A stretch of DNA of 64,000 bases from Bacteroidota bacterium (GCA_021812985.1 JAKAMG010000015.1:1-64000), one strand, 5' to 3'. Numbered from the stretch's first letter, positions 26,898 to 38,467 are shown. Notes: generated from the letters alone by a model not told the origin. Program-made: numbers and translations.

Positions 26898-28360
26898 ACG
26901 TTATAGTTCGGCGCCTCTTTGACGATATCAATATCGTGAGGGTGGCTCTCGGAGAGTCCTGCGGAAGTGATTCGGACAAATTTTCCTTTGGTCTTCATCT
27001 CTTCAATAGTCCGGCACCCCTGATATCCCATGGCTGCTCGAAGGCCGCCCACCATCTGGTAAACCGTATCGCTCAGCGGTCCCCGATAAGGGACTCTGCC
27101 TTCAATACCTTCCGGCACTAGCTTCTTAATGTCATCCTCAACATCCTGGAAGTACCTGTCGCTGCTCCCCGCCTTCATGGCATCCAGCGACCCCATGCCG
27201 CGATAAGTCTTATAAGCTCGACCTTCGTAAAGCACCTTCTCTCCGGGACTTTCCTCAACTCCAGCAAAGAGATTTCCAATCATGACGCTGTCTGCGCCAG
27301 CGGCTATCGCCTTGGCTATGTCGCCAGTCTGCTTGATGCCTCCGTCGGCAATGAGGGGCACTTTATTTTTTGCGGCTACGGCAGCACACTCCATGACGGC
27401 GCTGATCTGAGGAACTCCAATACCTGCGACGATTCGCGTAGTGCAAATACTTCCAGGTCCAATGCCAACTTTAACCGCATCCACCCCTGCCTTAATCAGA
27501 GCGGCAGCCCCCTCTTTTGTTCCAATATTTCCAGCCACCAGTTGGAGTTCCGGAAATTTCTTCTTAACAGTCTTCACCATTTCGATGACCCCACGTGAAT
27601 GCCCGTGGGCAGTATCGACGATGACAACATCGACGCCAGCCTTTACGAGAGCGGTGACTCGGTCCACGGTCTCAGATTTCACGCCCACCGCCGCACCAAC
27701 ACGGAGTCTGCCACGCTCGTCTTTGCAGGCGAAAGGATGCCGCTTCTTCTTCTGAATATCCTTGAACGTAATTAGGCCTCTCAGTTTCCCCGAGTTGTCT
27801 ACAACCGGCAGCTTTTCGACTTTGTATCTCTGAAGTATCTTCTCCGCATCTTCGAGTGTTGTGCCGACCTTTGCCGTCACGAGGTTCTCGGTCGTCATGA
27901 ACGCCGATAGCTTCTTGTCGTGGTCATCGACGAAACGGAGGTCCCGGTTGGTGAGAATACCGACAAGAAGTTCGCCCTTCACTATGGGTATACCTGATAT
28001 ATGGTACTTGTTCATCAGGGCGATAGCTTCACGGACGGTGTGATCCGGACCAAGTGTGACTGGATCCGATATCATTCCGCTCTCAGATCGCTTGACGTGG
28101 TCGACCTGCTCAGCCTGTTGTTCGATCGAAAAATTCTTGTGGATTATCCCTATTCCACCTTCGCGCGCAAGGGCTATGGCTAGATCACTCTCCGTTACAG
28201 TGTCCATTGCAGCGCTGACTAGCGGGATGTTTAATTCGATTCCCCGTGTAAACTTCGTGCGAACGTCAGTATCCCTTGGAAGCACGTCTGAGTAATGAGG
28301 AACCAGCAACACATCGTCAAATGTCAAGGCATCGCCGGCGATTTTGCTGTTCATCTTCAT
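26894..28360 (-). CDS. guaB: Inosine-5'-monophosphate dehydrogenase GuaB
   Basis: 488-residue IMP dehydrogenase, the first committed step to GMP. A CBS-domain pair is inserted at about 95-210. The catalytic Cys is in GPGSICTTR, and the flap motif [11 protein letters not shown] is present. Length is typical. It is the first gene of a chain with pepP, a glycosyltransferase, purD, an epimerase and meaB. The 164 bases upstream contain an inverted repeat GGCAGG/CCTGCC, but no known purine riboswitch that I recognise. Confidence 0.97.
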   Translation of the reverse strand: MKMNSKIAGDALTFDDVLLVPHYSDVLPRDTDVRTKFTRGIELNIPLVSAAMDTVTESDLAIALAREGGIGIIHKNFSIEQQAEQVDHVKRSESGMISDPVTLGPDHTVREAIALMNKYHISGIPIVKGELLVGILTNRDLRFVDDHDKKLSAFMTTENLVTAKVGTTLEDAEKILQRYKVEKLPVVDNSGKLRGLITFKDIQKKKRHPFACKDERGRLRVGAAVGVKSETVDRVTALVKAGVDVVIVDTAHGHSRGVIEMVKTVKKKFPELQLVAGNIGTKEGAAALIKAGVDAVKVGIGPGSICTTRIVAGIGVPQISAVMECAAVAAKNKVPLIADGGIKQTGDIAKAIAAGADSVMIGNLFAGVEESPGEKVLYEGRAYKTYRGMGSLDAMKAGSSDRYFQDVEDDIKKLVPEGIEGRVPYRGPLSDTVYQMVGGLRAAMGYQGCRTIEEMKTKGKFVRITSAGLSESHPHDIDIVKEAPNYNV

Positions 28361-28524
28361 TTATATTTTCTCCAATCCAATCAGTGTAAACAATCTCCAA
28401 ATAAATCCTATCAATTCCCGGCAGGTCCTGCGATCTCAGTACATGGTCGCCTGCCCCGCTTCTCCATTATCATGGCATAACATCACTGCGTCAGCCCCGC
28501 CAGTTCCGATTCGGCGTATCTTGG

Positions 28525-29694
28525 TCAGTTGAATGCAGGAAGTCCTGTAATGTCCGCGCCAATGATGAGAGTATGAATATCATGTGTTCCTTCGTATGTA
28601 TATACGCTCTCAAGATTAGCCATGTGTCGCATTACCGGATATTCGTCGAGGATTCCATTCGCGCCCAATACCGTTCTGGCCAGTCTTGCAATTTCGAGCG
28701 CCACATGGACGTTGTTTCGCTTCGCCATTGAGATTTGAACCGCCTTTTGCTTCCCCTGGTCCTTCAATCTTCCCAGCTGATGGACGAGGAGCTGCCCTTT
28801 GGTTATCTCCGTCAGCATGTAGACAAGTTTTTCCTGAGTGATTTGAAATGCCGCGATCGGCTTATCGAACTGCACCCTGGACTTGGCATAATTAAGCGCC
28901 GCGTCGTAGCATGCCATGGCAGAACCCATCGCTCCCCAGGCGATGCCGTAACGAGCCTGATCCAGACACATCAGAGGGGACTTGAGCCCCGATGAACCTG
29001 GAAGTATGTTCTCTTCCGGAATTTCGCAATCCTGAAAAACGAGCTCGCTCGTGACCGATGCACGAAGTGAATGCTTTCCCTTCATCTCCGGAGCAGTGAA
29101 ACCCTTGGTTCCCTTCTCAACGAGAAAGCCCCTGACTTTTCCATCGAGCTTCGCCCAAACGACGGCCACGTCTGCAACAGTCCCGTTTGTTATCCACATC
29201 TTCGCGCCGTTCAGGACGTATCGTCCCTCCTTCTTCTCCGCACGAGTCTTCATGCCACCCGGGTTGGAACCGAAGTCAGGTTCTGTCAAGCCGAAGCAAC
29301 CAACCGCTTCGCCGCTCGCGAGTTTCGGGAGCCAATGATCCTTCTGAGCCTCCGAACCGAACGTGAAGATGGGATACATGACCAACCCGCTCTGGACGGA
29401 AGCAAAACTTCTGATGCTTGAATCCCCTCGCTCGAGTTCCTGCATTATCAGACCGTATGACATGTTGTTCATCTCAGCACAACCGTACTTTGCGGGAAGA
29501 GTCGGGCCGAGCAGACCTAGCTCCCCCATTTTCCGAATCAGATGAGAAGGAAAAGTCCCTTCCCTGTAGTGCTTCTCAATGATGGGGATGACTTCATTAG
29601 ACACGAAGTCGCGCACGGTATCCCTGACAAGTTTCTCTTCCGCGGATAGGAGACTTTCAATATTGAAGTAGTCAACGCCGCCAAACTGTACCAT
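28525..29694 (-). CDS. Acyl-CoA dehydrogenase, glutaryl-CoA dehydrogenase-like
   Basis: 389 residues from the ATG at 29694. The catalytic Glu is in YEGTHDIH near the C-terminus. The segment SSIRSFASVQSGLVM matches the glutaryl-CoA dehydrogenase signature whose Arg binds the second carboxylate, so it probably converts glutaryl-CoA to crotonyl-CoA in lysine/tryptophan breakdown. I chose 29694 because GAGGT lies seven bases upstream. The GTG at 29733 sits three bases from a candidate -10 box and has no Shine-Dalgarno. It stands alone between guaB and transketolase. Confidence 0.9.
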   Translation of the reverse strand: MVQFGGVDYFNIESLLSAEEKLVRDTVRDFVSNEVIPIIEKHYREGTFPSHLIRKMGELGLLGPTLPAKYGCAEMNNMSYGLIMQELERGDSSIRSFASVQSGLVMYPIFTFGSEAQKDHWLPKLASGEAVGCFGLTEPDFGSNPGGMKTRAEKKEGRYVLNGAKMWITNGTVADVAVVWAKLDGKVRGFLVEKGTKGFTAPEMKGKHSLRASVTSELVFQDCEIPEENILPGSSGLKSPLMCLDQARYGIAWGAMGSAMACYDAALNYAKSRVQFDKPIAAFQITQEKLVYMLTEITKGQLLVHQLGRLKDQGKQKAVQISMAKRNNVHVALEIARLARTVLGANGILDEYPVMRHMANLESVYTYEGTHDIHTLIIGADITGLPAFN

Positions 29695-29736
29695 CGCAAC
29701 CTCAAGATTTTGGTGGGTTCCCTCCGACGGCACCGA

Positions 29737-29765
29737 ATTGTAATCGAGTGCCGGCGAAACAAATG
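29737..29765 (-). promoter_or_regulatory. Candidate promoter of the glutaryl-CoA dehydrogenase-like gene
   Basis: TACAAT (29737-29742, five of six matches to TATAAT) lies 17 bases from CATTTG (29760-29765), a weak -35. The transcript would start near 29730, just before the gene. The TTTG at -33 also suits the Bacteroidota promoter style. Confidence 0.3.
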
Positions 29766-29870
29766 TTTAGAATAACAGGAGTTCGCTCTCAGCGAACCAG
29801 GTTGGATGAAAAAATAGCCAAGAGAGGGGTGATAATCAAGGATGCGCCGGCCACATCAGGAGCTCTAGGA

Positions 29871-29900
29871 GCGAAAACTGGGGGGCACGCCCTTGCCCCC
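29871..29900 (-). terminator. Probable intrinsic terminator of transketolase
   Basis: A seven-bp G/C-rich stem (GGGGGCA at 29881-29887 with TGCCCCC at 29894-29900) with a six-base loop is followed on the minus strand by CAGTTTTC. The T tract is short. It lies about 70 bases past the transketolase stop. Confidence 0.5.
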
Positions 29901-29967
29901 TCCTTCATCTCGCCTCATCGGAGCCGTCATTCGGACCACGGGCCGGCAGTTTCAGTTGAATACGAAA

Positions 29968-31971
29968 CTAGGCAAGAAGCCTTCGGACGGCATCAACAAC
30001 AGCATCGCTCGTTATGCCGAATTCCTTCATAACGACCTCGCCGGGCGCAGAGGCACCAAATCTATCTATGCCTATTGCTATGCCCTTTGTTCCAATGTAG
30101 CGGCTCCACCCCTTTGTTATCCCCGCCTCTATCGACACTCTTTTTTCAACGGAGGATGGTAGGACAGACTCACGGTATTTATCGTCCTGCGAGTCAAAGA
30201 TCTCCCAGCTTGGCATACTGACGAGTCGAACATTTCTTCCGCTTGACACAAGCGTCTCATAAGCCTTCAACGCGACTGGTACCTCGCTCCCTGTTGCGAT
30301 TATTATCGCCTCCGGCGAACCATTCTCTGCTAGGATGTACCCGCCGCGTAGTGTACCAGTGGCCGGAGCGTACTTCGTTCTATCGACGACCTGTATCTTC
30401 TGTCTCGTCAAAGCCAATGCGACAGGTCCTTCTTTGTGTTGCAGGGCAAACTTCCATGCCTCGGCGGTTTCGTTGGCGTCAGCTGGGCGGATAAACACTA
30501 GCCGAGGTATCGATCTCAGGGCCATGAAGTGCTCTATCGGCTGATGAGTGGGACCATCTTCGCCGAGACCAACGCTGTCATGAGTGAAGACATATATGGC
30601 TTTGAATTTGGAGATCGCCGCGAGCCTGATTGGAGGTCTCATATAATCTGCGAACACAAGGAACGTGGCGCCGAACGGAATTAATCCTCCATGGACAGCC
30701 ATGCCGTTCATGATGGCTCCCATACCGTGCTCCCTGATCCCGAAGTGGAAATTCCTTCCGAGTCTGTCCGTCGAAGAGAACGAGGTCGTGCCCTTCATGA
30801 GCGTATCTGTCGACGGCGAGAGATCCGCCGCACCTCCGAGAAAATTCTTCACCTTTGGAGCCAAAGCGTTTATGACTTTCCCCGATGCGCTTCGGGTGGC
30901 CACGGCACCAGCCGCAGGATCGAACACCGGGACTTCACTGAAAGCGTCCTTCGGCATTTCGCCGGATAGCCATGACTTAAACTCACTTGCGAGTTCCGGG
31001 TACTTCTTCTCGTATTCGCGGAACAATCCGTCCCAGGACTCTTCCGCCTTCTTCCCTTTCTCCACACAGCCTCGGAAGATCCCGAGCGCCTCTTCAGGCA
31101 CAAGGAATTTCGGCTCGATGGGCCAGCCAAGGTTCTTCTTGGTTAGCTCAACCTCTTTGTCTCCGAGCGGTGAACCGTGCGCCTCCCCCGTGTCTTGCTT
31201 GTTCGGCGAGCCGTACCCGATATGCGTCCTCACGGCGATGATCGAGGGCTTGTCCTTAACTCCCTTCGCGGCCTCGATCGCCGACGAGATCGCGCCGACA
31301 TCGTTGCCATCGCCCACGCGCTGAGTATGCCATCCGTACGCAGCGTAGCGTCCAATGACGTCCTCACCGAAGGCGAGAGCGGTATTGCCTTCAATTGTAA
31401 TATGGTTGTCATCATAAAACACTATGAGCTTGCCGAGCTTCAAATGTCCCGCGAGCGAGCATGCCTCGCTCGTCACTCCTTCCATCATGTCGCCATCGCC
31501 TGCGATGACATAGGTGTAATGATCCACGATATTAAATCCTGCGCGGTTGAAATACGCCGCGAGGTGTTCCTCGGCAATAGCCATTCCAACGGCATTGCCC
31601 AACCCTTGACCCAACGGTCCGGTAGTCGTCTCGACGCCGGGAGTCATTCCGTATTCAGGGTGACCAGGCGTAATGCTCCCATATTGCCTGAAGCTTTTGA
31701 GGTCATCCAATGAGACATCGTAACCCGTCAAATGAAGAAGAGAATATAGAAGCATTGAGCCATGCCCGGCGGAGAGGACAAACCTGTCCCTGTCAAACCA
31801 TTTCGGGTCTCTGGGATTGTGCTTGAGGTATTTAGTCCAGAGAACGTATCCGATGGGTGCGGTTCCCATTGGCATACCGGGGTGACCTGAATTTGCCTTC
31901 TGAACGCCATCAACCGCAAGAAATCTAATTGTATTTACACACAGCTCTTCAAGCTTTGTCATCTGCTTCAT
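29968..31971 (-). CDS. tkt: Transketolase
   Basis: 667-residue thiamine-diphosphate enzyme exchanging two-carbon units between sugar phosphates in the pentose-phosphate pathway. The N-terminal motif [10 protein letters not shown], the thiamine-binding [18 protein letters not shown] and the [22 protein letters not shown] stretches are intact. Length is standard for a full transketolase. GAGG lies only two bases before the ATG at 31971 but ten before the in-frame ATG at 31962, so the protein may start three residues later. It is downstream of glucan phosphorylase on the same strand. Confidence 0.97.
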   Translation of the reverse strand: MKQMTKLEELCVNTIRFLAVDGVQKANSGHPGMPMGTAPIGYVLWTKYLKHNPRDPKWFDRDRFVLSAGHGSMLLYSLLHLTGYDVSLDDLKSFRQYGSITPGHPEYGMTPGVETTTGPLGQGLGNAVGMAIAEEHLAAYFNRAGFNIVDHYTYVIAGDGDMMEGVTSEACSLAGHLKLGKLIVFYDDNHITIEGNTALAFGEDVIGRYAAYGWHTQRVGDGNDVGAISSAIEAAKGVKDKPSIIAVRTHIGYGSPNKQDTGEAHGSPLGDKEVELTKKNLGWPIEPKFLVPEEALGIFRGCVEKGKKAEESWDGLFREYEKKYPELASEFKSWLSGEMPKDAFSEVPVFDPAAGAVATRSASGKVINALAPKVKNFLGGAADLSPSTDTLMKGTTSFSSTDRLGRNFHFGIREHGMGAIMNGMAVHGGLIPFGATFLVFADYMRPPIRLAAISKFKAIYVFTHDSVGLGEDGPTHQPIEHFMALRSIPRLVFIRPADANETAEAWKFALQHKEGPVALALTRQKIQVVDRTKYAPATGTLRGGYILAENGSPEAIIIATGSEVPVALKAYETLVSSGRNVRLVSMPSWEIFDSQDDKYRESVLPSSVEKRVSIEAGITKGWSRYIGTKGIAIGIDRFGASAPGEVVMKEFGITSDAVVDAVRRLLA

Positions 31972-32079
31972 ACCTCACTAACTGTTTTCAATTTTGCCAG
32001 TGTCCGAAATGGCGGGGCGGGATCTTCATTTAGCGTCTTGCTCCTTCGCCATCAAGCGATTCCTTCACTTCCGATTTTA

Positions 32080-34194
32080 TTACTTTTCAAGATAATATTT
32101 GTTTATGTAATCCCTAACCATTCTGTCCGTATTATAAACAGGCGCGATGGTCTTCATCGATTCCTTTATCATCTTAATCCACTTGGAAGGGAGTCCGGAG
32201 GCATCCCTGTCATAGAAAGTCGGGACCAAGTGCTTCTCAAGCACTTCGTAAAGGCTTTCCGCGTCGAGCATGTCCTGTTCGTCGACAGGAAGCTTCGAGT
32301 CCTTGTCATCGCCGATCGCGAAGCCGTTCTTTCCGTTGAATGCCTCACGCCACCAGCCGTCCATCACGCTACAGTTGAGACCGCCGTTGAGGATTATCTT
32401 CTCGCCGCTTGTACCACTTGCCTCAAGGGGTCTGCGCGGGTTGTTAAGCCAAACGTCGCAGCCGGCCACAAGCTGCCGCGCGACTCCCATGTCATAGTCC
32501 TCTAAAAAGACCACATGCCCCACGAAACGAGGGTCACGGCTAAGCCTGACAACCTGCTGGATGAACGCCTTCCCCGCATCGTCTCGTGGATGGGCCTTGC
32601 CGCTGAATATAATTTGCACGGGACGCTTAGTGTCACCAAGCAGACGTGAAGCACGCACGGCGTCAGTGAAGACGAGAGGTGCGCGCTTGTAAGTGGCGAA
32701 TCGCCTTGAGAAGCCGATGGTCAGCGCATCAGCTGAAAGGGTTTTCTCGACCCAGTCTGATGAGTTTCCAAACCTGATCTGCTGCCTCCTCATTCGTTCC
32801 CGGACAAATTCAATCAGCCTCCTGCGGAGTGCGTACCGAAGCGCCCAGACCTCTTCCGGGCTCATCTTATCTATGACCTTCTTCCATTCCGCGGGCTTAG
32901 CGAGCTTGTCATGCCATTTCGGCCCCCCAACCTTCTCGAGAAGCGCCCGCGCTTCCATGGACTGCCACGTCAGCGAGTGAATTCCGTTAGTAATATGTCC
33001 GATCGGCACCTGCTCGGCCTTCTTTCCGGGATACAGGCCGGTCCACATTTCCCTGCTCACCTTTCCGTTCAACTGGCTCACCGCATTCGCCGCCCTGCTC
33101 ATCTTCAGCGCGAGGACTGTCATACAGAAATGCTCCGCCTTGTCGTCCGGATTTTCCCTGCCGAACTTCATGAACTCTTCCAGAGATATTCCGAGAGAGG
33201 AGATGAAGCCACTCAGGCTGAAGTTGATCAGGTCCTGAGTGAATCGGTCGTGACCAGCCGCAACCGGAGTATGCGTAGTGAATACGCACTTTTTCCTAAC
33301 TGCATTCATCGCCTTGGAGAGGTTCTTCCCCTTCAGAAATTCTTCGTGAAGAAGCTCGAGCGTGAGGAATGCTGAATGCCCTTCGTTCATATGGTACACC
33401 GCCGGATCGTATTCAAGTTCTCTCAGGAATTTGGCCCCGCCGATTCCAAGTACAATCTCCTGTAAAATCCTCGTGGTGCTGTCCCCGCCATACACTCTCG
33501 ACGTCAGCCCTCTGTAGTGTTCTTCGTTTTCAGGGAGATTCGTCTCAAGAAGATAGAGTATGGAACGTCCGACAACGGCTTTATATGCCGCGACCGAGAC
33601 GAGACTGCTTCCAAGCTGGACCTGCACCTTGACCGGTTTGCCCCCCTCGTCGACAACTAGCGAGACCGGAAGGTTTGCGTGGTCTTGTTGGAGGTATTCC
33701 TCCAGCTGCCAGCCGTCGCTGTTAAGTCGTTGTATAAAGTATCCCTGCCTGTAGAAAAGAGTGACTCCGACGAAATTCAGGCCCAAGTCACTGGCGCTCT
33801 TTGTATGATCACCGGACAATATACCGAGACCGCCGGAGTAAATCGGAAGGCTCTCATGTATGCCGATCTCAGCGCTGAAGTAAGCTACCGGATGTTTCTC
33901 AAAATGCTTCAGTCCCCCAACCGGTTGACGGACCCTTCTTAGATAGTCCACCTGTGATTGATACAGCCTGTTTAGTTCAGCCCGAAGTTCGGTGTTCATG
34001 AGTCGGGACCGGAGCTCATCTTCGCTGATCTCATTCAGGACGGCGATCGGGTTATGATTAGATCTATCCCAAACGCGAGGGCTCAGCTTGGCGAAAAACT
34101 GCTGGGTCGGACAATCGAACGACCATCTCAAATTGTGGGCGAGCTCGTAAACTTTTTTTCGTTCCTTGGCAAAATGAAAAACACTACTGGCCAT
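32080..34194 (-). CDS. glgP: Alpha-glucan phosphorylase (GT35)
   Basis: 704-residue glycogen phosphorylase of the short bacterial-archaeal type, releasing glucose-1-phosphate from alpha-glucan. Residues 1-100 include a DUF3417-like start (LAHNLRWSF). Family motifs include YFSAEIGIHESLPIYSGGLG, FTTHTPVAAGHDRF and the PLP region EASGTSGEK, in which the Lys should bind pyridoxal phosphate. The subfamily usually has Met where Glu precedes that Lys. It lies 12 bases after the SDR gene and 108 before transketolase. Glycogen synthesis genes are not present here. Confidence 0.93.
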   Translation of the reverse strand: MASSVFHFAKERKKVYELAHNLRWSFDCPTQQFFAKLSPRVWDRSNHNPIAVLNEISEDELRSRLMNTELRAELNRLYQSQVDYLRRVRQPVGGLKHFEKHPVAYFSAEIGIHESLPIYSGGLGILSGDHTKSASDLGLNFVGVTLFYRQGYFIQRLNSDGWQLEEYLQQDHANLPVSLVVDEGGKPVKVQVQLGSSLVSVAAYKAVVGRSILYLLETNLPENEEHYRGLTSRVYGGDSTTRILQEIVLGIGGAKFLRELEYDPAVYHMNEGHSAFLTLELLHEEFLKGKNLSKAMNAVRKKCVFTTHTPVAAGHDRFTQDLINFSLSGFISSLGISLEEFMKFGRENPDDKAEHFCMTVLALKMSRAANAVSQLNGKVSREMWTGLYPGKKAEQVPIGHITNGIHSLTWQSMEARALLEKVGGPKWHDKLAKPAEWKKVIDKMSPEEVWALRYALRRRLIEFVRERMRRQQIRFGNSSDWVEKTLSADALTIGFSRRFATYKRAPLVFTDAVRASRLLGDTKRPVQIIFSGKAHPRDDAGKAFIQQVVRLSRDPRFVGHVVFLEDYDMGVARQLVAGCDVWLNNPRRPLEASGTSGEKIILNGGLNCSVMDGWWREAFNGKNGFAIGDDKDSKLPVDEQDMLDAESLYEVLEKHLVPTFYDRDASGLPSKWIKMIKESMKTIAPVYNTDRMVRDYINKYYLEK

Positions 34195-34206
34195 ATCACC
34201 TCTTGA

Positions 34207-35286
34207 TTAAATAAGGATACCTTGCAATTGTTCTTCTTTATGATTCTTAAAGAATTTAATCAAATTCGGAAAATAGTCCGTGAACTTTGGACACACAATT
34301 TTGTGCTTGGCGAGGAGCTTAGCCGTGGCATCAGATTCGTAGTGGACGTTATGCACGAAGTAATCGACAAGCTGGTATGGCATCGTGTAGACTTTTCTCA
34401 CAAGCCCGATCCTCATGGCATATCTGGCCAGGCCGGGGGTCAAGGGATAACTTATGAACTTCTTCCCCAGATACTCGGCGAAGAGTGTCTCGAGCTGGCT
34501 GACTCTCAGCGGCGTCGGGTCGGTAAGGTGAATTGTCCTCCCGATTGACTCACGGTCTCCGGTCAGGGCAGTCATCGCCTTTACGATGAAGTCGATGGGG
34601 ACCAGGTTCACTTCCGTATCCCCTCTTCCAATTTTTGGAAACGGGAAATGATTTGGTAGGGCGTCCATAGTTTTCATCACATAGTACGGCCCGTCATACT
34701 TCGAAGTCTCTCCAGTCACCGAATCACCGACGACGATACCGGGACGGTATATTGTCCACGGCAGGTCCCGTTCCTTCCTGACGACCTCTTCCGCGAGATA
34801 TTTAGTCTCCTCATAGTAGTTCTTGAACTTCTGTCCCACCTCGAAGTCGCTTTCGGAGAAGGAACCCCGATGGTCGCCCGAGACGTAAGCCGTGCTGACG
34901 TAGTCGAAACGCAGGAGATTTCTGCACCCCCGCGCGAAGGCGATCACGTTCTGCGTACCCTCCACATTTATCGTCATTCCGCGCTGTCTTGATATCGCGA
35001 GGTCGTACGCGGCCGCAAGGTGCAGGATACCCGTTATCTCCTCTGACCTGACGCTCCCTTCTCCAAGTCCGAGTTTCTCCTGAGTAATATCTCCCGTCAC
35101 CAGCGCGAACCTTGACGACGCCGAAGGCACTTCAGAGCAGATGCGGGCGCGGGACGTTTCGGCCGCGCCCAGGAATTTCGGCTGCACCAGTGCCACCACT
35201 TCAAACGTTTCATCCTTCCTGAGCAGCTCCGTTAGAAGCCTTGCACCGATGAATCCAGGGAAACCGGTCACGAATACCTTGTTCAT
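34207..35286 (-). CDS. SDR-type reductase/epimerase (NAD_binding_4-like)
   Basis: 359-residue Rossmann-fold protein with the cofactor motif TGFPGFIG (7-14), Ser131 and Tyr158/Lys162 (YEETK). The long N-terminal part and the YRPGIVVGDS segment resemble the thioester-reductase/fatty-acyl-CoA reductase group rather than sugar epimerases. It could reduce an acyl thioester to aldehyde or alcohol, or act on a lipid, but this is inference. It overlaps the YihY gene by four bases and is followed after 12 bases by glgP. Confidence 0.8.
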   Translation of the reverse strand: MNKVFVTGFPGFIGARLLTELLRKDETFEVVALVQPKFLGAAETSRARICSEVPSASSRFALVTGDITQEKLGLGEGSVRSEEITGILHLAAAYDLAISRQRGMTINVEGTQNVIAFARGCRNLLRFDYVSTAYVSGDHRGSFSESDFEVGQKFKNYYEETKYLAEEVVRKERDLPWTIYRPGIVVGDSVTGETSKYDGPYYVMKTMDALPNHFPFPKIGRGDTEVNLVPIDFIVKAMTALTGDRESIGRTIHLTDPTPLRVSQLETLFAEYLGKKFISYPLTPGLARYAMRIGLVRKVYTMPYQLVDYFVHNVHYESDATAKLLAKHKIVCPKFTDYFPNLIKFFKNHKEEQLQGILI

Positions 35287-36176
35287 GTTGCTAATCTCCT
35301 CATAGATTTTGCGTTTGATAGCTCAACGCCGAGCAAGAACACAGTCGTCGAATAGAATATCCAAAGGAGGAGGCCGATGATTACCTCAAGCGTGCCATAG
35401 ACGCGGCTCAGCTCGCTGACGTGTGTTACATATGCCGCGAAGACATATTTCGCCAGTTCGAAGAGCGCCGCCGCCCACACTCCCCCGAAGGCAGCGGGAC
35501 CGGACCTCAACTTTCCGTACGACAAGAACCTGTATATCGAGAAGCAGAGGAGAAAGGTCAAACCGAATCCTGAAAGGAGGGGGACGACTTCTCTCACAAG
35601 GACCAATCGTACGTACCCAAAGGGCAGACGGAGCGCGGCCTCCCGAACTGTGGCGAATAGCGCCGTCACAAGTGTGCTCCCCGTCAGGAAAAAGCCAGCG
35701 ATCAGGAGTACCCGCAGGTCGTATATTGTCTGACGCAGAAATGATTGACTGAGATGAATTGAGAGGATATGGAAGATTGATTTCCGCAAAGTACTGACAA
35801 GACCTAAAGATGTCCAGAAGAAGCCAATAAGACCGATGGCGCCATAAATGCTCTTGTGCCTCGTGAAAACCTCGGCGCGCGAGACAAAGAGCCGCCTGAT
35901 CTCATCCACAGAGTGCACTTGACGGGGCAAAGCAGAAGCGCTCACTATTTCAAGCTGGCGTATCAGCGTCTCACGCGAAAGGACTATTCCAAGAACCCAG
36001 GTCAAAAGGAAGACGGTAGGTATGAGACAAAGGAAGACCTGGAATGAGAGAGCCGACGCGTGGAAGAAAACATCATCTGCAAAGTATCCCCGCGTTGCAG
36101 AGTCAATGTAATAAGCAATGCTTTTCCGCGTACTCGCGACGCCCCGCAGGACAAATTTCAACGGCTTATGCTTCAC
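35283..36176 (-). CDS. YihY/BrkB-family inner-membrane protein
   Basis: 297-residue membrane protein with about six hydrophobic helices (first about 40-62; last near the C-terminus). It matches the YihY/virulence-factor BrkB family (DUF: early FFHASALSFQVFLCLIPT and late GLLLWIFYSTTVFLLGVEL). Function is unclear; older ribonuclease BN naming was an error. It starts 35 bases after the purL stop and overlaps the SDR gene by four bases. Confidence 0.9.
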   Translation of the reverse strand: MKHKPLKFVLRGVASTRKSIAYYIDSATRGYFADDVFFHASALSFQVFLCLIPTVFLLTWVLGIVLSRETLIRQLEIVSASALPRQVHSVDEIRRLFVSRAEVFTRHKSIYGAIGLIGFFWTSLGLVSTLRKSIFHILSIHLSQSFLRQTIYDLRVLLIAGFFLTGSTLVTALFATVREAALRLPFGYVRLVLVREVVPLLSGFGLTFLLCFSIYRFLSYGKLRSGPAAFGGVWAAALFELAKYVFAAYVTHVSELSRVYGTLEVIIGLLLWIFYSTTVFLLGVELSNAKSMRRLAT

Positions 36177-36211
36177 CCTTCGGTTCCCGACGGCTGGTTT
36201 GCCAGGACGAT

Positions 36212-38467
36212 TCAGACCGCGGCGGTGATCCTGAACTTCCCCGGCAGAAGGCCGAAGTAAATCCCTTCGAGTTCCTCAACCTTAACCGCAATAGTATCGT
36301 TTATCTGAAGTGCGTCTCCCGAAACTACTCCCAGAATCTCCACGGGGAGATGATACGCCTTCAATAGGGCGTGGACTTCCTCGGACCTGTCGGGGTGGTA
36401 CGATACGACGACCCTCCCGCCCCCCTCGGCGAAAAGGGTCCAATCCCTTCGCATAGAGAAATCCATTGCAATCTTGGCCCCCAGCTTCGCGTCGCGATCC
36501 AGAATGCAGCACTCCGCGAGCGTGACGGCAATTCCACCCTCTGACACGTCATGGGCCGAATGGAGGAGTCCATTCATCGCCGCTTCCTGCAGGAATGCGT
36601 GCAGGCTCTTTTCGTATGCGTAGTCAACCTTCGGAACTACGCCGCCGACTGTATCATGGACCACCTTCAGGTATTCACTCCCGCCCATTTCCGGCCTCTC
36701 CGGCCCGATGACCGCGATCAAATCGTTTTCCCGCGTGAAGTTCGCGCGCAGCGACTTTGCGGAATCTTCGATCAGACCAAGCATACCAATTACGGGCGTT
36801 GGGTATACTGTCCTGTTCGGACTCTCGTTGTAGAAGCTTACATTACCGCCGGTCACTGGAGTCTCGAGTTCGGTACATGCTTTCGTAATCCCTTCGATCG
36901 CCCGCTCGAACTGGTAGTAAACCTCCGGCTTGTATGGATTGCCAAAATTCAGACAATTCGTAATCGCAAGAGGCTTCCCTCCGACACAGGCTATGTTTCG
37001 CGCGGCCTCGACGACGGCGTGCTCAGCACCGGCCATCGGCTCGAGATAAACGTACCTCGAGTTGCAGTCGGTCTTCATGACTAGTCCGCGTTTCTTCCCC
37101 TTCGAAGAGGCGGCCCATCTTTCAAGCCGGATCACTGCCGCGTCTCCCTGGCCTGGAAGGACGACCGTGTTCGTGCCGACCATGTAATCGTACTGCTCAA
37201 AGACATAGTTCTTTGCGGCAATATTCGGTGAGGAAAGGAGCCTTTTCAGAACGTCGTTGTAATCCGATGGTTCGGGAAGAGAAGCAATGTCGATCCCAGC
37301 GAGTTTGTCCAGGTACTCAGGCCTTTTGCTTTCCCTCACGTAAACCGGCGCGCCTTCACCGAGCGCCAGTGTCTTGGAAGGAACTTCCGCCTCTATCCTG
37401 CCGAACCGGCGGATTCGAAGTATTCCGTCATCCGTGACCTTGCCGACGACCTCAGCATTTAGGTCCCATTTCGTAAAAATCTTCTTGATAGCTTCCTCGT
37501 CCGAAGGCTTAACGACGACGAGCATTCTCTCCTGCGACTCCGAAAGCATTATCTCGTAAGCCGACATGTCCGACTCGCGAAGCGGGACGAGGTCTAGATT
37601 AACATCCATCCCTGTGCTTCCTTTCGCACTCATCTCCGACGTTGAACACGCGATCCCGGCCGCCCCCATGTCCTGGATCCCGACGACCAGGCCCGCATCA
37701 ATAGCTTCAAGAGTCGCCTCCAGAAGAAGTTTCTCGGTGAACGGATCGCCCACCTGTACCGAAGGGCGCTTTGCCTCTGATGCTTCCGATATGTCTTCGG
37801 AGGCGAATGTCGCGCCATGTATCCCGTCTCGTCCGGTAGATGACCCAACAATCATAACGAGGTTACCGACTCCGATAGAAGCGGCCTTCGCAACCCTGTT
37901 GTGTCTGACTATTCCAACCGCCATGGCGTTCACTAAGGGGTTTTCATCATAACACTCGTCGAAATATACTTCGCCCGCCACAGTGGGGACTCCAAACGCA
38001 TTTCCGTAATCGGCTATTCCCTTTACTACATTCTCGAAGAGGTATTTCACTCTGGGTCCCTCAGGATTGCCGAAGCGGAGCGAGTCTAGAGCCGCGACGG
38101 GTCTCGCGCCCATAGTGAAGATATCGCGGAGTATACCTCCGACACCTGTTGCCGCACCCTGGTAAGGCTCGACAGCGCTGGGATGATTATGGCTTTCTAT
38201 CTTGAAAGCGACGGCCAGGCCGTCTCCGATATCCACCAGTCCGGCGTTCTCCTCACCCGCGCTAACGAGAAGATTTTTCCCCGACCTTGGAAGGCGTTTC
38301 AACTGCAGAATTGAGTTTTTGTAGCTCGCGTGCTCAGACCACATCACGGAATAAACTCCAAGCTCCGTGTAAGTTGGGACCCGACCTAGAATCTTTTTTA
38401 TTTCCTCAAACTCATCAGCTGTAAGCCCCATTTCCTGGGCGGTCTTCAGGTTGACTTCTATGCTCAT
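36212..38467 (-). CDS. purL: Phosphoribosylformylglycinamidine synthase subunit PurL
   Basis: 751-residue small-type PurL that makes FGAM from FGAR, ATP and ammonia in purine synthesis, working with PurS and PurQ. The PurM-like fold features are present: [14 protein letters not shown] near residue 40, [30 protein letters not shown] and a later [13 protein letters not shown]. Length matches the multi-subunit form. PurQ and PurS are not in this window. It overlaps the zinc-ribbon membrane gene by four bases at its start. Confidence 0.96.
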   Translation of the reverse strand: MSIEVNLKTAQEMGLTADEFEEIKKILGRVPTYTELGVYSVMWSEHASYKNSILQLKRLPRSGKNLLVSAGEENAGLVDIGDGLAVAFKIESHNHPSAVEPYQGAATGVGGILRDIFTMGARPVAALDSLRFGNPEGPRVKYLFENVVKGIADYGNAFGVPTVAGEVYFDECYDENPLVNAMAVGIVRHNRVAKAASIGVGNLVMIVGSSTGRDGIHGATFASEDISEASEAKRPSVQVGDPFTEKLLLEATLEAIDAGLVVGIQDMGAAGIACSTSEMSAKGSTGMDVNLDLVPLRESDMSAYEIMLSESQERMLVVVKPSDEEAIKKIFTKWDLNAEVVGKVTDDGILRIRRFGRIEAEVPSKTLALGEGAPVYVRESKRPEYLDKLAGIDIASLPEPSDYNDVLKRLLSSPNIAAKNYVFEQYDYMVGTNTVVLPGQGDAAVIRLERWAASSKGKKRGLVMKTDCNSRYVYLEPMAGAEHAVVEAARNIACVGGKPLAITNCLNFGNPYKPEVYYQFERAIEGITKACTELETPVTGGNVSFYNESPNRTVYPTPVIGMLGLIEDSAKSLRANFTRENDLIAVIGPERPEMGGSEYLKVVHDTVGGVVPKVDYAYEKSLHAFLQEAAMNGLLHSAHDVSEGGIAVTLAECCILDRDAKLGAKIAMDFSMRRDWTLFAEGGGRVVVSYHPDRSEEVHALLKAYHLPVEILGVVSGDALQINDTIAVKVEELEGIYFGLLPGKFRITAAV

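Noticed and set aside
28361-28524. Possible purine riboswitch before guaB
   Set aside because: Only one inverted repeat (GGCAGG/CCTGCC) is seen; the conserved purine-aptamer loops are not recognisable.
30665-31324. 219-residue plus-strand ORF
   Set aside because: Entirely antisense to transketolase; composition is that of a mirror frame.
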